Source: Gammaproteobacteria bacterium (GTDB lineage Bacteria > Gemmatimonadota > Gemmatimonadetes > Longimicrobiales > Gaopeijiaceae). From it: a stretch of 13,290 nucleotides of DNA. The stretch covers positions 1-13,290 of the forward strand of contig JAHEKL010000049.1 of assembly GCA_024638345.1 (NCBI GenBank). The letters run 5' to 3'. The stretch's first letter is position 1; each line of letters begins with the position of its first letter. Positions 1 to 6,988 of this stretch are shown here, piece by piece. The translations under genes and the position numbers were made by a program. Below the pieces are notes generated by a model, which did no database searches, was not told the origin of the DNA, and saw only the letters and a program-made list of their open reading frames with translations.

Positions 1-584
1 CCTTCGACGAGGTCGGGGATGAGGTCGACCACGCCGGCCTGCGGGAAGTTCTCCAAGGACGTGGGGGTACCCCAATTCTCGAGGGGCCGACCCGTCTCTG
101 CGTCGAGCGCCCAAAGGAAGTAGCCGGGTGTCGTGATGTAGAGAACACCCCTTCCGTCAAGCTCCGCGTACGCGATCCCTTTGCCGTAGTTCGACCTGGG
201 AGAGCGCCGGAATCTGGTCGTGTCGGGCTCACGGAAGGTCCAGATCGTCTCCCCTGTAGTCGGGTCGATCGCCACGACGTTGCGTCGGATGCCCGAGACG
301 GTGTACAGCATTCCGTCCACGTAGATGGGCACCGCCCGAGACGTGGCCTCCGGGATCGGTCCGTAGTTGTCCCCTCGCCACACCCATGCCACCTCGAGGT
401 CCCCGAAGTTCGACGCATTGATCTGGGTTAGGTGTGGATTGGATCGGGTAGCGCCAGCATCACCGACGTTTAAGCGCCACTCCCCATCCTCCAAGCCCAT
501 CAGCTGAGCCGATCCCGCGGTCGGGAGACCCAGTGAGATTGCCAGAAAGAGGGCGCACCAACCGACCCGCCGTCGACTCGTCAT
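1..584 (-). CDS. PQQ-binding beta-propeller dehydrogenase (quinoprotein), N-terminal part
   Basis: This is the first 194 codons of a gene that runs off the left edge, so the catalytic part is not visible. The ATG at 584 has a near-perfect Shine-Dalgarno (AGGAGG, plus-strand 589-594) four bases upstream. The product opens with an arginine-rich signal peptide (residues 1-26, cleavage likely after AGSA), so it is probably exported to the periplasm. The mature N-terminus follows the PQQ-dehydrogenase pattern: a GEWRLNVGDAGATRS segment (about 35-48) and INASNFGDLEVAW (about 55-67). Two propeller blade motifs follow, AIDPTTGETIW (105-115) and ALDAETGRP (159-167). Members of this family oxidise alcohols or sugars with PQQ and pass electrons to cytochromes or quinones; the substrate cannot be read from this fragment. 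The gene lies 163 bases beyond the universal stress gene, after a likely terminator, so it is probably a separate transcript. Family assignment is confident; substrate is unknown. Confidence 0.88.
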   Translation of the reverse strand, partial: MTSRRRVGWCALFLAISLGLPTAGSAQLMGLEDGEWRLNVGDAGATRSNPHLTQINASNFGDLEVAWVWRGDNYGPIPEATSRAVPIYVDGMLYTVSGIRRNVVAIDPTTGETIWTFREPDTTRFRRSPRSNYGKGIAYAELDGRGVLYITTPGYFLWALDAETGRPLENWGTPTSLENFPQAGVVDLIPDLVE

Positions 585-588
585 TCTG

Positions 589-594
589 CCTCCT
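589..594 (-). promoter_or_regulatory. Ribosome binding site of the PQQ dehydrogenase gene
   Basis: On the minus strand this reads AGGAGG, four bases before the ATG at 584. It fixes the start of the partial PQQ-propeller gene. I see no convincing -35/-10 pair in the remaining intergenic sequence up to 746. Confidence 0.75.
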
Positions 595-701
595 ACAGGA
601 CCGAAGTGCTCAATTGACACCCGGGGCCGAGCTGCGCCGAGCAGACCACTCCTAAAAGATGCTCTCGTGAGCTCGCACGGTGTCGAAACTACTTAAGACA
701 A

Positions 702-723
702 GGCTCCAAGCTAGGTGGGAGCC
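702..723 (-). terminator. Probable intrinsic terminator after the universal stress gene
   Basis: The arms GGCTCC (702-707) and GGAGCC (718-723) form a 6-bp GC-rich stem with a 10-base loop. Read on the minus strand the stem is followed by a moderately T-rich tail (TTGTCTTAAG). It sits 24 bases past the stop of the universal stress gene and before the PQQ gene, where an operon terminator would be expected. The stem is short and the tail is interrupted, so strength is uncertain. Confidence 0.45.
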
Positions 724-746
724 GTCCGTCGCGAAAGGCAAGGCGA

Positions 747-1700
747 CTACGCTTCCTCTCTCCGGGGAACCACCAGAACGGGCACCTCCGCGGCTCGAAT
801 CAGCTTGTCCGCCACGCTTCCGATTACGAACCGGGACATTCCGCGTCTGCCATGAGTGGAGAGAACGACGAAATCCACGGCCTCTCTCTCAGCGAAGTCA
901 ATGAGACTTGTCGCGATCGAGCGACTCACGATTGCATGGATCTGGACTTCGTGCACGCCCTGTGTGTCCAATCGGCTCGAGACTTCCGCCATGTAGGACT
1001 CAGCGCGTGCTTTCTGCCGTTCCCAAAGCTGGACTGTCGACACCGCATGGCTGGGGTAGGCGGTGGGGTAGTACGCGGGTTCCTGAAGAACTGCCGCGAG
1101 GCTGATTCGTGCACCCGACGCGGGCAGCAGGACCGGCAGCATCTCGAGCGCCGCCTCAGCACGTTCGGAGCCATCCAAGGGGACGAGCACATGCTTCGGG
1201 TATGCGCTTTCTGAGAAGGTGTCCTCTTTCCCGCGGAGGACCAGCAGCGGTTTCGTGGAGTTCCTGAGAAGTCCGTCCGCAACGCTCCCGAGCCAGGCTC
1301 GAGCGAATCCCCCCCTCCCGTGCGTAGTCATGACCACGAGGTCGATCTCTAGCTCGTCGCTCAAGTCGACGATGGACTTGGTGACTTCCCCCCACCGAAC
1401 GTGCGTCAACAACTGGACACCCGAAGCTGGGGTCACCCGGTCCTCGATTCCATTCAGGTAGTCAGCCGCCTGCTTCTCCTGATCCTCGGATCCAGCCTCA
1501 GGCGGCGGCTCGGGGTATCCGGGAAGCAGGACTGGGAGCTCGAGAACGTACGCAAGGTGAACCGACGCTCCATGCCGAGCCGCCAAATCCAGCGCAGGCA
1601 TCAACGCCCCCTCTGCCAGCTCCGAGCCGTCCAGGGGCAGCAGTATGTTGCGCAACGCGCGCTGAGCTGTACCTGGCGCGATCGGTTCAGGGGTGCTCAT
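747..1700 (-). CDS. Universal stress protein with two UspA domains
   Basis: The 317-residue protein is two UspA-type alpha/beta domains in tandem. Domain 1 covers about 16-158 and begins RNILLPLDGSE; domain 2 covers about 168-313 and begins KHVLVPLDGSE. Both keep the ATP-binding signature G-2x-G-9x-G-S/T: THGRGG...GSVAD in domain 1 and THGRRG...GSVAD in domain 2. Both halves are therefore predicted to bind ATP, and the fused pair mimics the usual Usp dimer. It is cytoplasmic, with no signal peptide or membrane segment. The ATG at 1700 has GGAGG six bases upstream (1707-1711). It follows the beta-CASP nuclease gene by 75 bases in the same direction and is likely the last gene of its operon. 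Tandem Usps are typically induced by starvation, hypoxia or respiratory inhibition; the exact role here is not determined. Confidence 0.95.
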   Translation of the reverse strand: MSTPEPIAPGTAQRALRNILLPLDGSELAEGALMPALDLAARHGASVHLAYVLELPVLLPGYPEPPPEAGSEDQEKQAADYLNGIEDRVTPASGVQLLTHVRWGEVTKSIVDLSDELEIDLVVMTTHGRGGFARAWLGSVADGLLRNSTKPLLVLRGKEDTFSESAYPKHVLVPLDGSERAEAALEMLPVLLPASGARISLAAVLQEPAYYPTAYPSHAVSTVQLWERQKARAESYMAEVSSRLDTQGVHEVQIHAIVSRSIATSLIDFAEREAVDFVVLSTHGRRGMSRFVIGSVADKLIRAAEVPVLVVPRREEA

Positions 1701-1775
1701 GGGATGCCTCCAGCGTCAGTTGACTTCGATCGTGAGCTTTCGGTCGTGCGCTCGAAGGTTTCGATCCACCCGAAG

Positions 1776-3140
1776 TCAGGATCGATCTCCCAGAGTCGCG
1801 GACTCACCGTCCCGCGCGACGGACACCCCGATTCCCAGACGATCCTGGATCCGGACCCGAAGCGCATCGGCCGCCGCTGGCTCTCCGTGCACTAGGAACA
1901 CACGCGCGGGCCGATTCGGGGCAGAGCCGATCCATTCCAGCAGCTCGCCCTGGTCGGCGTGTGCCGAAAGCATGTCGATCCTCTCGACCCTTGCTCGGAT
2001 CTTGACGTACTTACCGTGGATCTTGAGCTCGTCCCCCCCGCTCACCAGCGTCGCCCCCCGCGTACCGGCTGCTTGAAAGCCGGTGATGAGGATACACGTC
2101 TCCTTACGGGGGCCGAAGGTCTTGAGGTGGTGTAGGATACGTCCGCCGGTCATCATGCCGGACGCAGCTACGACGACCATGGGATTCGTTTGAGTCCCGA
2201 GCCACTTGGACTCATCCACCGAGCGGATGAACCGAGCCCCGTCACAAACCGCGCTACTGCCCTCCGGGGGCAGCCGATGGCAGTGGGAGAACTCGCGGTA
2301 GAGGGAGGTCACGTCGCTCGCCATCGGGCTGTCGACGAAAACCGGGATTCGAGGGGCGAGACCCAGCTCGAAGACGCGATTCAGCCAGTAGACCAGGCTC
2401 TGTGCTCGGCCGACCGCAAAAGAGGCGACCAGGATCACTCCCCTGCGGTCCACCGTCTCTCGGACCAGTCGGCCGATGGCCTCGGCTGGATTCCCGTCCG
2501 GATGAGAGCGATCGCCATAGGTCGACTCCATGACGATCCAGTCGGCTTCTCCGGGCGGGGCAGGCGCCGGCATGAGCGGATCGTCCGCGCGGCCCAGATC
2601 GCCGGAGAAAAGGATCGTGCCTGCCTTCGAGGACATCGTCGCCGTGGCCGCGCCGAGTATGTGACCCGCGGGCTGAAATCGAACAGCGAGCCCTCCCACA
2701 TGTGCTTCCTCCCCGAACTCGACCGGCCGAAACCGAGCCGAGACCCTGAGGGCATCGGCCTCGGTGTAGAGCGGAAGAGCGGGCTTGTGCTTCGAGAACC
2801 CCTTCTTGTTCGCGAACCCGGCATCTTGTTCGTGAATGCGACCGCTGTCCGGCAGCAGGATATCGCAGAGCTTGGCGGTCGCGGGCGTGCACAGGATTTC
2901 TCCGTCGAACCCCTCCCTGACCAGGCGCGGAAGATACCCGCTATGATCGAGGTGTGCGTGGGTCAGCACTACGCCGTCCAACGAATCGGGCGGTACGGGG
3001 AAGGGTTCCCAGTTGCGCAGCCGGAGGGACTTGAGCCCCTGAAACAGCCCGCAGTCTACGAGCACCCGAGATCCCTGGTTCTCGACCAAGAATCGAGACC
3101 CGGTCACGGTCCCCGCGGCTCCTAGGAATGTCAGTTTCAC
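1776..3140 (-). CDS. Metallo-beta-lactamase / beta-CASP RNA-processing exonuclease (YSH1/CPSF73-like)
   Basis: The 454-residue protein has the complete motif set of the mRNA 3'-processing (RNA specificity factor) branch. The metallo-beta-lactamase core shows HAHLDH (61-66), PAGH (157-160) and SGD (179-181), which are the dinuclear zinc ligands. Beta-CASP elements follow: ESTYGD (205-210, motif A), VDSPMA (269-274), ASGMMTGGR (326-334), SAHADQ (392-397, motif C) and a terminal VHGE (417-420). Length and motif order match bacterial COG1236 proteins, so a zinc-dependent endo/exoribonuclease is predicted. The start is GTG, sharing its first base with the ppsA stop (TAGTG), and no Shine-Dalgarno precedes it, which suggests translational coupling to ppsA. 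Its place between ppsA and the universal stress gene suggests RNA turnover under stress. True RNase J proteins are longer and have an extra C-terminal domain, so the RNase J label is not used. Confidence 0.93.
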   Translation of the reverse strand: MKLTFLGAAGTVTGSRFLVENQGSRVLVDCGLFQGLKSLRLRNWEPFPVPPDSLDGVVLTHAHLDHSGYLPRLVREGFDGEILCTPATAKLCDILLPDSGRIHEQDAGFANKKGFSKHKPALPLYTEADALRVSARFRPVEFGEEAHVGGLAVRFQPAGHILGAATATMSSKAGTILFSGDLGRADDPLMPAPAPPGEADWIVMESTYGDRSHPDGNPAEAIGRLVRETVDRRGVILVASFAVGRAQSLVYWLNRVFELGLAPRIPVFVDSPMASDVTSLYREFSHCHRLPPEGSSAVCDGARFIRSVDESKWLGTQTNPMVVVAASGMMTGGRILHHLKTFGPRKETCILITGFQAAGTRGATLVSGGDELKIHGKYVKIRARVERIDMLSAHADQGELLEWIGSAPNRPARVFLVHGEPAAADALRVRIQDRLGIGVSVARDGESATLGDRS

Positions 3141-5563
3141 TAGACGCGCGGACCCGATTCCTCGGCTGCGTTCGGGGCGAGATCATTCTCCGCCTCGGCA
3201 ACCACTCGCTTGATCGCGAGAAAGCTGTCCGGACTCACCGAGATCGATTCGATCCCCTGTTCGACCAGGAATCTGCCGAACTCCGGATGATCACTCGGTG
3301 CCTGGCCGCAGATGCCGGTAGGGGTGCCGGTCTCGTGGGCTGCCGAGAGCAGATTCGCGATCGCTCGCTTGACCGCTTCGTTCCGCTCATCGAAGAGACC
3401 GCTCAAGGCTTCGCTGTCGCGATCGACCCCCAGAATGAGCTGGGTCAGGTCGTTCGAGCCGATCGAGAAGCCATCGAACCGCTCCGCGAAGCGCTCCGCA
3501 AGGAGGACGTTGGAGGGGATCTCGGCCATGACGTAGATCTTCAGCCCGTTCCGTCCTCGGACGAGTCCGTTCTGAGAGAGTACTTCCAGGACGTTGTCCG
3601 CCTCCTCGATGGTCCGACAGAAAGGAATCATGATGATGATGTTGTCCAGACCGATCTCTTCCCGGGCCTTCCGGACCGCACGACACTCGAGATCGAATCC
3701 TTCCCTATAGCGGTCGCTGTAGTATCGGCTGGCACCTCGCCATCCGAGCATCGGGTTCTCCTCTTCCGGCTCGAAGGCCGCACCGCCGATGAGCTGGGCG
3801 TACTCGTTCGTCTTGAAGTCGCTCATCCGGACGATCACGGGAAAAGGATGATGCGCAGCTGCGATGCGGGCGACTCCGCACGCGAGCGTATCCACGAAAT
3901 ACTCCGTCTTGTCGTCATATGCCCGGGTGATCTCGTTGATCTGACGCCGGGTCCGGACGCCCCTGAGCTTCCTGAAGTGGACGAGCGCCATCGGATGGAT
4001 CTTGATCAGATTGCTGATGATGAACTCGATCCGGGCGAGCCCCACTCCGTCGCTGGGTAGTCGCCACCACCGGAACGCGGCTGCGGGATTCGCCAGGTTC
4101 AACATGATGCGGGTGCGGGTCTCGGGGATCTCACTCGTGTCGATCTCCTGAACGTCGAACTCGAGGCTCCCTTCGTAGACGTGACCTTCGTCTCCCTCCG
4201 CACACGAAACCGTCACCGGGGCACCATTCTTCAGAACCTTTGTTGCACCTCGCGCACCCACGATGGCGGTCAGTCCGAGCTCGCGACTCACGATCGCGGC
4301 GTGGCTGGTTCTGCCCCCATGATCGGTGACGATGGCGGACGCGCGTTTCATGATGGGAACCCAGTCCGGGTCGGTCATCCCGGTGACGAGGACCGAGCCG
4401 GGGTCGAACCGTTGGATCTCGGACGGGCTCTCCAGCCGGCACACCGGCCCAACCGAGATGGCGTCACCGATCGCCAGCCCGGAGACGAGCCTCCGCCCTG
4501 GCTTTCGAAGCGTGAAGGCCTTCAGCGTTCCGGCTTCTCTTCGGGCCTGCACGGTCTCCGGTCGAGCCTGAACGATGAACAGCTCGCCCGTTTCTCCGTC
4601 CTTCGCCCACTCCATGTCCATGGGCAAACCGTAGTGCCGCTCGATGGCAACCGCCCAACGCGCGAGTCGAAGCACCTCCTCGTCGCTCAAGACGAAAGAG
4701 GCTCGCTGTTTCTTTCGGGTGCGGACGAGCTTCGAAGTCCGGCCCTCGCTCTTGGCGTAGACCATCTTGGTGGCCTTCTCCCCGAGTGTCTTTCCGATGA
4801 TCGGGTGAAGCCCGGGCTTCTCGAGAAGGGGCTTGAAGACCTGGTACTCGTCCGGCTCGACCATCCCCTGGACGACGGTTTCGCCCAGACCCCAGGCGGC
4901 CGTGATGAGCACACTGCGCGGGAAGCCCGTCTCCGTATCGATGGAGAACATCACCCCGGCGCCGGCCGTGTCCGAGCGCACCATCAGCTGCACCCCCACC
5001 GAGAGGGCGACCTTCATGTGCTCGAAGCCGTGGTTCTGGCGGTAGACGATGGCCCGGTCGGTGAAAAGGGACGCGAAGCACCTCTTGCAGGCCTCGAGCA
5101 GCGCGGCGTCGCCACGGATGTTCAGGAACGTCTCGAGCTGTCCCGCGAAGCTCGCTTCGGGAAGATCCTCGGCGGTGGCGCTGCTGCGAACGGCTACACT
5201 CGGGGTTCCTCCTGGCCCCGGTGGCCGCATTTCGTGGTAGGCATCGGTGATGGCTCGGGCGAGTCGCTCAGGCAGGTCCCCCCCGAGGATCAGACCTCGG
5301 ATCGCCTCGCCGACCTCCGCGAGGTTCGCGTGATCGTCCTCCAACGCCTCGAGCTGGGCCGCGATCCGCTCCTTCAGGTCATTGGCATCCAGGTAATGCC
5401 AGTAGGCGGAAGCGGTCGTGGCGAAGCCGCCAGGGACCTTTACCCCTGCCTCCCCAAGATTCTGGATCAGCTCGCCGAGCGAGGCATTCTTGCCTCCGAC
5501 GATCGCGGTGTCGGAGCGGGTCAGCTCGCCGAACGAGCGAACGAGGGGCTCATCGGCCATCAT
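3140..5563 (-). CDS. ppsA: Phosphoenolpyruvate synthase
   Basis: The product makes PEP, AMP and phosphate from pyruvate, ATP and water, a cytoplasmic gluconeogenic step. It has 807 residues, close to the approximately 790 usual for PpsA, with all three domains. The N-terminal ATP-grasp-like pyruvate-phosphate-dikinase domain includes AVRSSATAEDLPEASFAGQ (124-142). The phospho-histidine swivel domain has GGRTSHAAIVSRELG (416-430), with His421 as catalytic residue. The C-terminal TIM barrel has GVGLARIEFII, MAEIPSN (679-685), GSNDLTQL (702-709) and ICGQAPSDHPEFG, with Cys752 as catalytic cysteine. Thr419, two residues before the histidine, matches the threonine phosphorylated by the PSRP regulatory kinase in E. 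coli, although no ppsR gene is in view. The reading frame starts ATGATG; an AGG seven bases upstream (5571-5573) lies inside the preceding lipoprotein gene, whose last 14 bases overlap. It is clearly PpsA and not pyruvate phosphate dikinase. Confidence 0.97.
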   Translation of the reverse strand: MMADEPLVRSFGELTRSDTAIVGGKNASLGELIQNLGEAGVKVPGGFATTASAYWHYLDANDLKERIAAQLEALEDDHANLAEVGEAIRGLILGGDLPERLARAITDAYHEMRPPGPGGTPSVAVRSSATAEDLPEASFAGQLETFLNIRGDAALLEACKRCFASLFTDRAIVYRQNHGFEHMKVALSVGVQLMVRSDTAGAGVMFSIDTETGFPRSVLITAAWGLGETVVQGMVEPDEYQVFKPLLEKPGLHPIIGKTLGEKATKMVYAKSEGRTSKLVRTRKKQRASFVLSDEEVLRLARWAVAIERHYGLPMDMEWAKDGETGELFIVQARPETVQARREAGTLKAFTLRKPGRRLVSGLAIGDAISVGPVCRLESPSEIQRFDPGSVLVTGMTDPDWVPIMKRASAIVTDHGGRTSHAAIVSRELGLTAIVGARGATKVLKNGAPVTVSCAEGDEGHVYEGSLEFDVQEIDTSEIPETRTRIMLNLANPAAAFRWWRLPSDGVGLARIEFIISNLIKIHPMALVHFRKLRGVRTRRQINEITRAYDDKTEYFVDTLACGVARIAAAHHPFPVIVRMSDFKTNEYAQLIGGAAFEPEEENPMLGWRGASRYYSDRYREGFDLECRAVRKAREEIGLDNIIIMIPFCRTIEEADNVLEVLSQNGLVRGRNGLKIYVMAEIPSNVLLAERFAERFDGFSIGSNDLTQLILGVDRDSEALSGLFDERNEAVKRAIANLLSAAHETGTPTGICGQAPSDHPEFGRFLVEQGIESISVSPDSFLAIKRVVAEAENDLAPNAAEESGPRV

Positions 5564-6131
5564 TCGGAGACCTAGCGCCCTCGCCGGTCGTCACCGGGAA
5601 GTCCTCGAACATCCGAGCCACGGCCTGGCCGACCCACGTTCGCATCTCGCCGGCGTCTGCCATAGCGGGTCCGATGTTTCCTCTGGCCCACCCGATCCAG
5701 AGGTCCTCATCTCTGCTTGCATCCACGAAGTGCACCACGAAGACCCCCTCCTCGTACTGGACCACCGTTGTTCCTCCTCCGAACTCGCTGTTCGGATAGT
5801 TCGACTCCGGATTCGCCTCGTAGACTTCGATGTGATCCTGGACCGAGAGATGATAATGCACCAGTAGCTGTGGTGATGTCTCGGCTCGACGGATCCCGCG
5901 ATTCGCGAGCTCCTGCTGAATCGCATCGAACAGGGCGTCCTCGAAGAAGGGGCTGTTCTCGAGCCGCACGTCGCCACCACGCCTGATCGCGGATTCGTCC
6001 CAGTCGAAGGTTTCGAAGCGACCGAAGTCCAAGCCTGCCTGGTAGTCCGCGCCTGCGCTCGTGGCAACACCACAGCCAGAGGAGACAAATGCGAGAACCA
6101 GGGTCCACGCGGCCCGATGAATGGAACTCAT
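5550..6131 (-). CDS. DUF4136-like outer-membrane lipoprotein
   Basis: The 193-residue protein starts with a lipoprotein signal peptide: MSSIHRAAW, a hydrophobic stretch, then a lipobox ending SSGC at about residues 17-20. It is therefore predicted to be lipidated and anchored in the envelope. After the cysteine, DYQAGLDFGRFETFDWDES matches the start of DUF4136 proteins. The C-terminal part has the expected DEDLWIGWARG and AVARMFEDFP segments. Function of the family is unknown. The reading frame is open farther upstream, but the ATG at 6131 is chosen because it begins the signal peptide and has AAAGGA six bases upstream (6138-6143). It is the first gene of the ppsA operon, overlapping ppsA by 14 bases. 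An envelope lipoprotein leading an operon for PEP synthesis and RNA decay is unusual. DUF4136 membership is by eye. Confidence 0.8.
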   Translation of the reverse strand: MSSIHRAAWTLVLAFVSSGCGVATSAGADYQAGLDFGRFETFDWDESAIRRGGDVRLENSPFFEDALFDAIQQELANRGIRRAETSPQLLVHYHLSVQDHIEVYEANPESNYPNSEFGGGTTVVQYEEGVFVVHFVDASRDEDLWIGWARGNIGPAMADAGEMRTWVGQAVARMFEDFPVTTGEGARSPNDGR

Positions 6132-6235
6132 CACGATTCCTTTCAGATGAATGAAGGATTTGGTCATTGCTCGTGTCACCCGAATCGGTGCGACGAGAGC
6201 GACCTCGGATGCGAGAAGAATCTCTGCTGGGTGTT

Positions 6236-6264
6236 GGACACACCGGTCATGGCACAAAGTGTCC
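6236..6264. repeat. Inverted repeat, possible operator (GGACAC-N17-GTGTCC)
   Basis: Perfect 6-base arms GGACAC and GTGTCC are separated by 17 bases in the divergent promoter region, 105 bases upstream of the lipoprotein start and 152 upstream of the VIT-like start. The location suits a shared regulator, but the arms are short and one such repeat may occur by chance. Confidence 0.25.
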
Positions 6265-6405
6265 GCACCTGGGGCAGGCCGCTACCCGATCGTCGTCGGA
6301 GATTCGGGGGGCCACGCCTTGCGCCTCTCACGGCACGTCGGGAGGCTTGGGATCTCCAGCGTACACTGAGACTCTCAGCGTCGTGGCAATGTGAACCAAA
6401 GAGCG

Positions 6406-6411
6406 AGGAGG
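6406..6411 (+). promoter_or_regulatory. Ribosome binding site that decides a TTG start
   Basis: AGGAGG lies four bases before the TTG at 6416. No ATG or GTG in the right frame has a comparable site: the first in-frame GTG is codon 11 and the first internal ATG is at residue 71, well inside the membrane domain. The site is therefore the main support for the TTG start of the VIT-like gene. Confidence 0.7.
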
Positions 6412-6415
6412 ACAC

Positions 6416-6973
6416 TTGATCGAGGATCCGTCCACCGGAGCGGGTGTTCATGAGCCCAGCGGGCCCCGTGCCCTCGCCCAGCACTACTTGAAGGATTTGG
6501 TCTATGGGGCGAATGACGGCATCATCACGACTTTCGCGGTCGTCGCGGGTGTGGCTGGAGCGCAGTTGGGACCCAGAGTCGTCCTGATCCTGGGCTTTGC
6601 GAATCTTCTCGCCGACGGTCTATCGATGGGGGCCAGCAACTTCCTCTCGATCCGCTCGGACGAGGCTGTCCGGCTGGCGTCGGGTCTCGGCGTGCAGGAG
6701 CCGTTCCCGGCTCGGCATTCCTTCGCGACCTTCCTCGCCTTCGTGATCGCGGGTGTCGTCCCGCTCGCGAGCTATGTCGTGACCACGAACGGGAACCAGT
6801 TCATGGTCGCGGTCGCTCTCACACTGGGCACTCTGTTCGGGGTGGGAGCGGCCCGCTCTCTCGTCACTCGAGTGCCCTGGTGGCGAAGCGGGACGGAGAT
6901 GCTCCTCGTGGGATCGGTGGCGGCCGCGGTGGCCTATGGGGTCGGCGCGTTCGTGGAGCAGCTGACCGGTTAG
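6416..6973 (+). CDS. VIT1/CCC1-family membrane protein (iron/manganese transporter-like), short form
   Basis: The 185-residue protein has about five predicted membrane segments, near residues 28-50, 55-77, 103-122, 128-150 and 161-183. The first, GANDGIITTFAVVAGV, carries the conserved aspartate (Asp34). The second, ADGLSMGASNFLS, carries the conserved methionine (Met71). Both correspond to family residues implicated in metal transport. VIT1 and CCC1 proteins move Fe2+ or Mn2+ out of the cytosol in exchange for protons. The glutamate-rich cytoplasmic metal-binding domain that plant VIT1 carries between helices 2 and 3 is absent: the loop here is about 25 residues. It starts at TTG with a strong AGGAGG. 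It is divergent from the lipoprotein gene and convergent with the methyltransferase-esterase gene, leaving 15 bases between stop codons. Family placement is firm; metal and direction of transport are inferred from the family. Confidence 0.88.
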   Translation: MIEDPSTGAGVHEPSGPRALAQHYLKDLVYGANDGIITTFAVVAGVAGAQLGPRVVLILGFANLLADGLSMGASNFLSIRSDEAVRLASGLGVQEPFPARHSFATFLAFVIAGVVPLASYVVTTNGNQFMVAVALTLGTLFGVGAARSLVTRVPWWRSGTEMLLVGSVAAAVAYGVGAFVEQLTG

Positions 6974-6988
6974 AAGGCGAGAGGCGGA

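Larger units (their letters stand above)
6132..6415. other. Divergent intergenic region between the ppsA operon and the VIT-like gene
   Basis: These 284 bases must hold promoters in both directions. I found no good sigma-70 -35/-10 pair on either strand. TACACT at 6362-6367 could be a -10 for the plus-strand gene but lacks a matching -35. The only notable element is an inverted repeat, GGACAC at 6236-6241 and GTGTCC at 6259-6264, described separately. Short open frames cross the region on both strands, but they lack ribosome binding sites and recognisable sequence. Confidence 0.5.

Noticed and set aside
612..618. TTGACA at about 613-618 as a plus-strand -35 box
   Set aside because: No -10 lies at the right distance and no plus-strand gene follows.
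2190..4060. Two plus-strand open frames of about 310 codons opposite the beta-CASP nuclease and ppsA
   Set aside because: They are antisense to genes with complete catalytic motifs and have no recognisable domain. Treated as shadows.
4181..5575. Long open frame (464 codons) on the plus strand opposite ppsA
   Set aside because: It is wholly antisense to a well-conserved gene, resembles no family I know, and long antisense frames are expected in high-GC coding DNA.
6132..6257. Upstream extension of the lipoprotein gene to ATG 6257
   Set aside because: It would put 42 residues before a clear lipoprotein signal peptide, which must be N-terminal.
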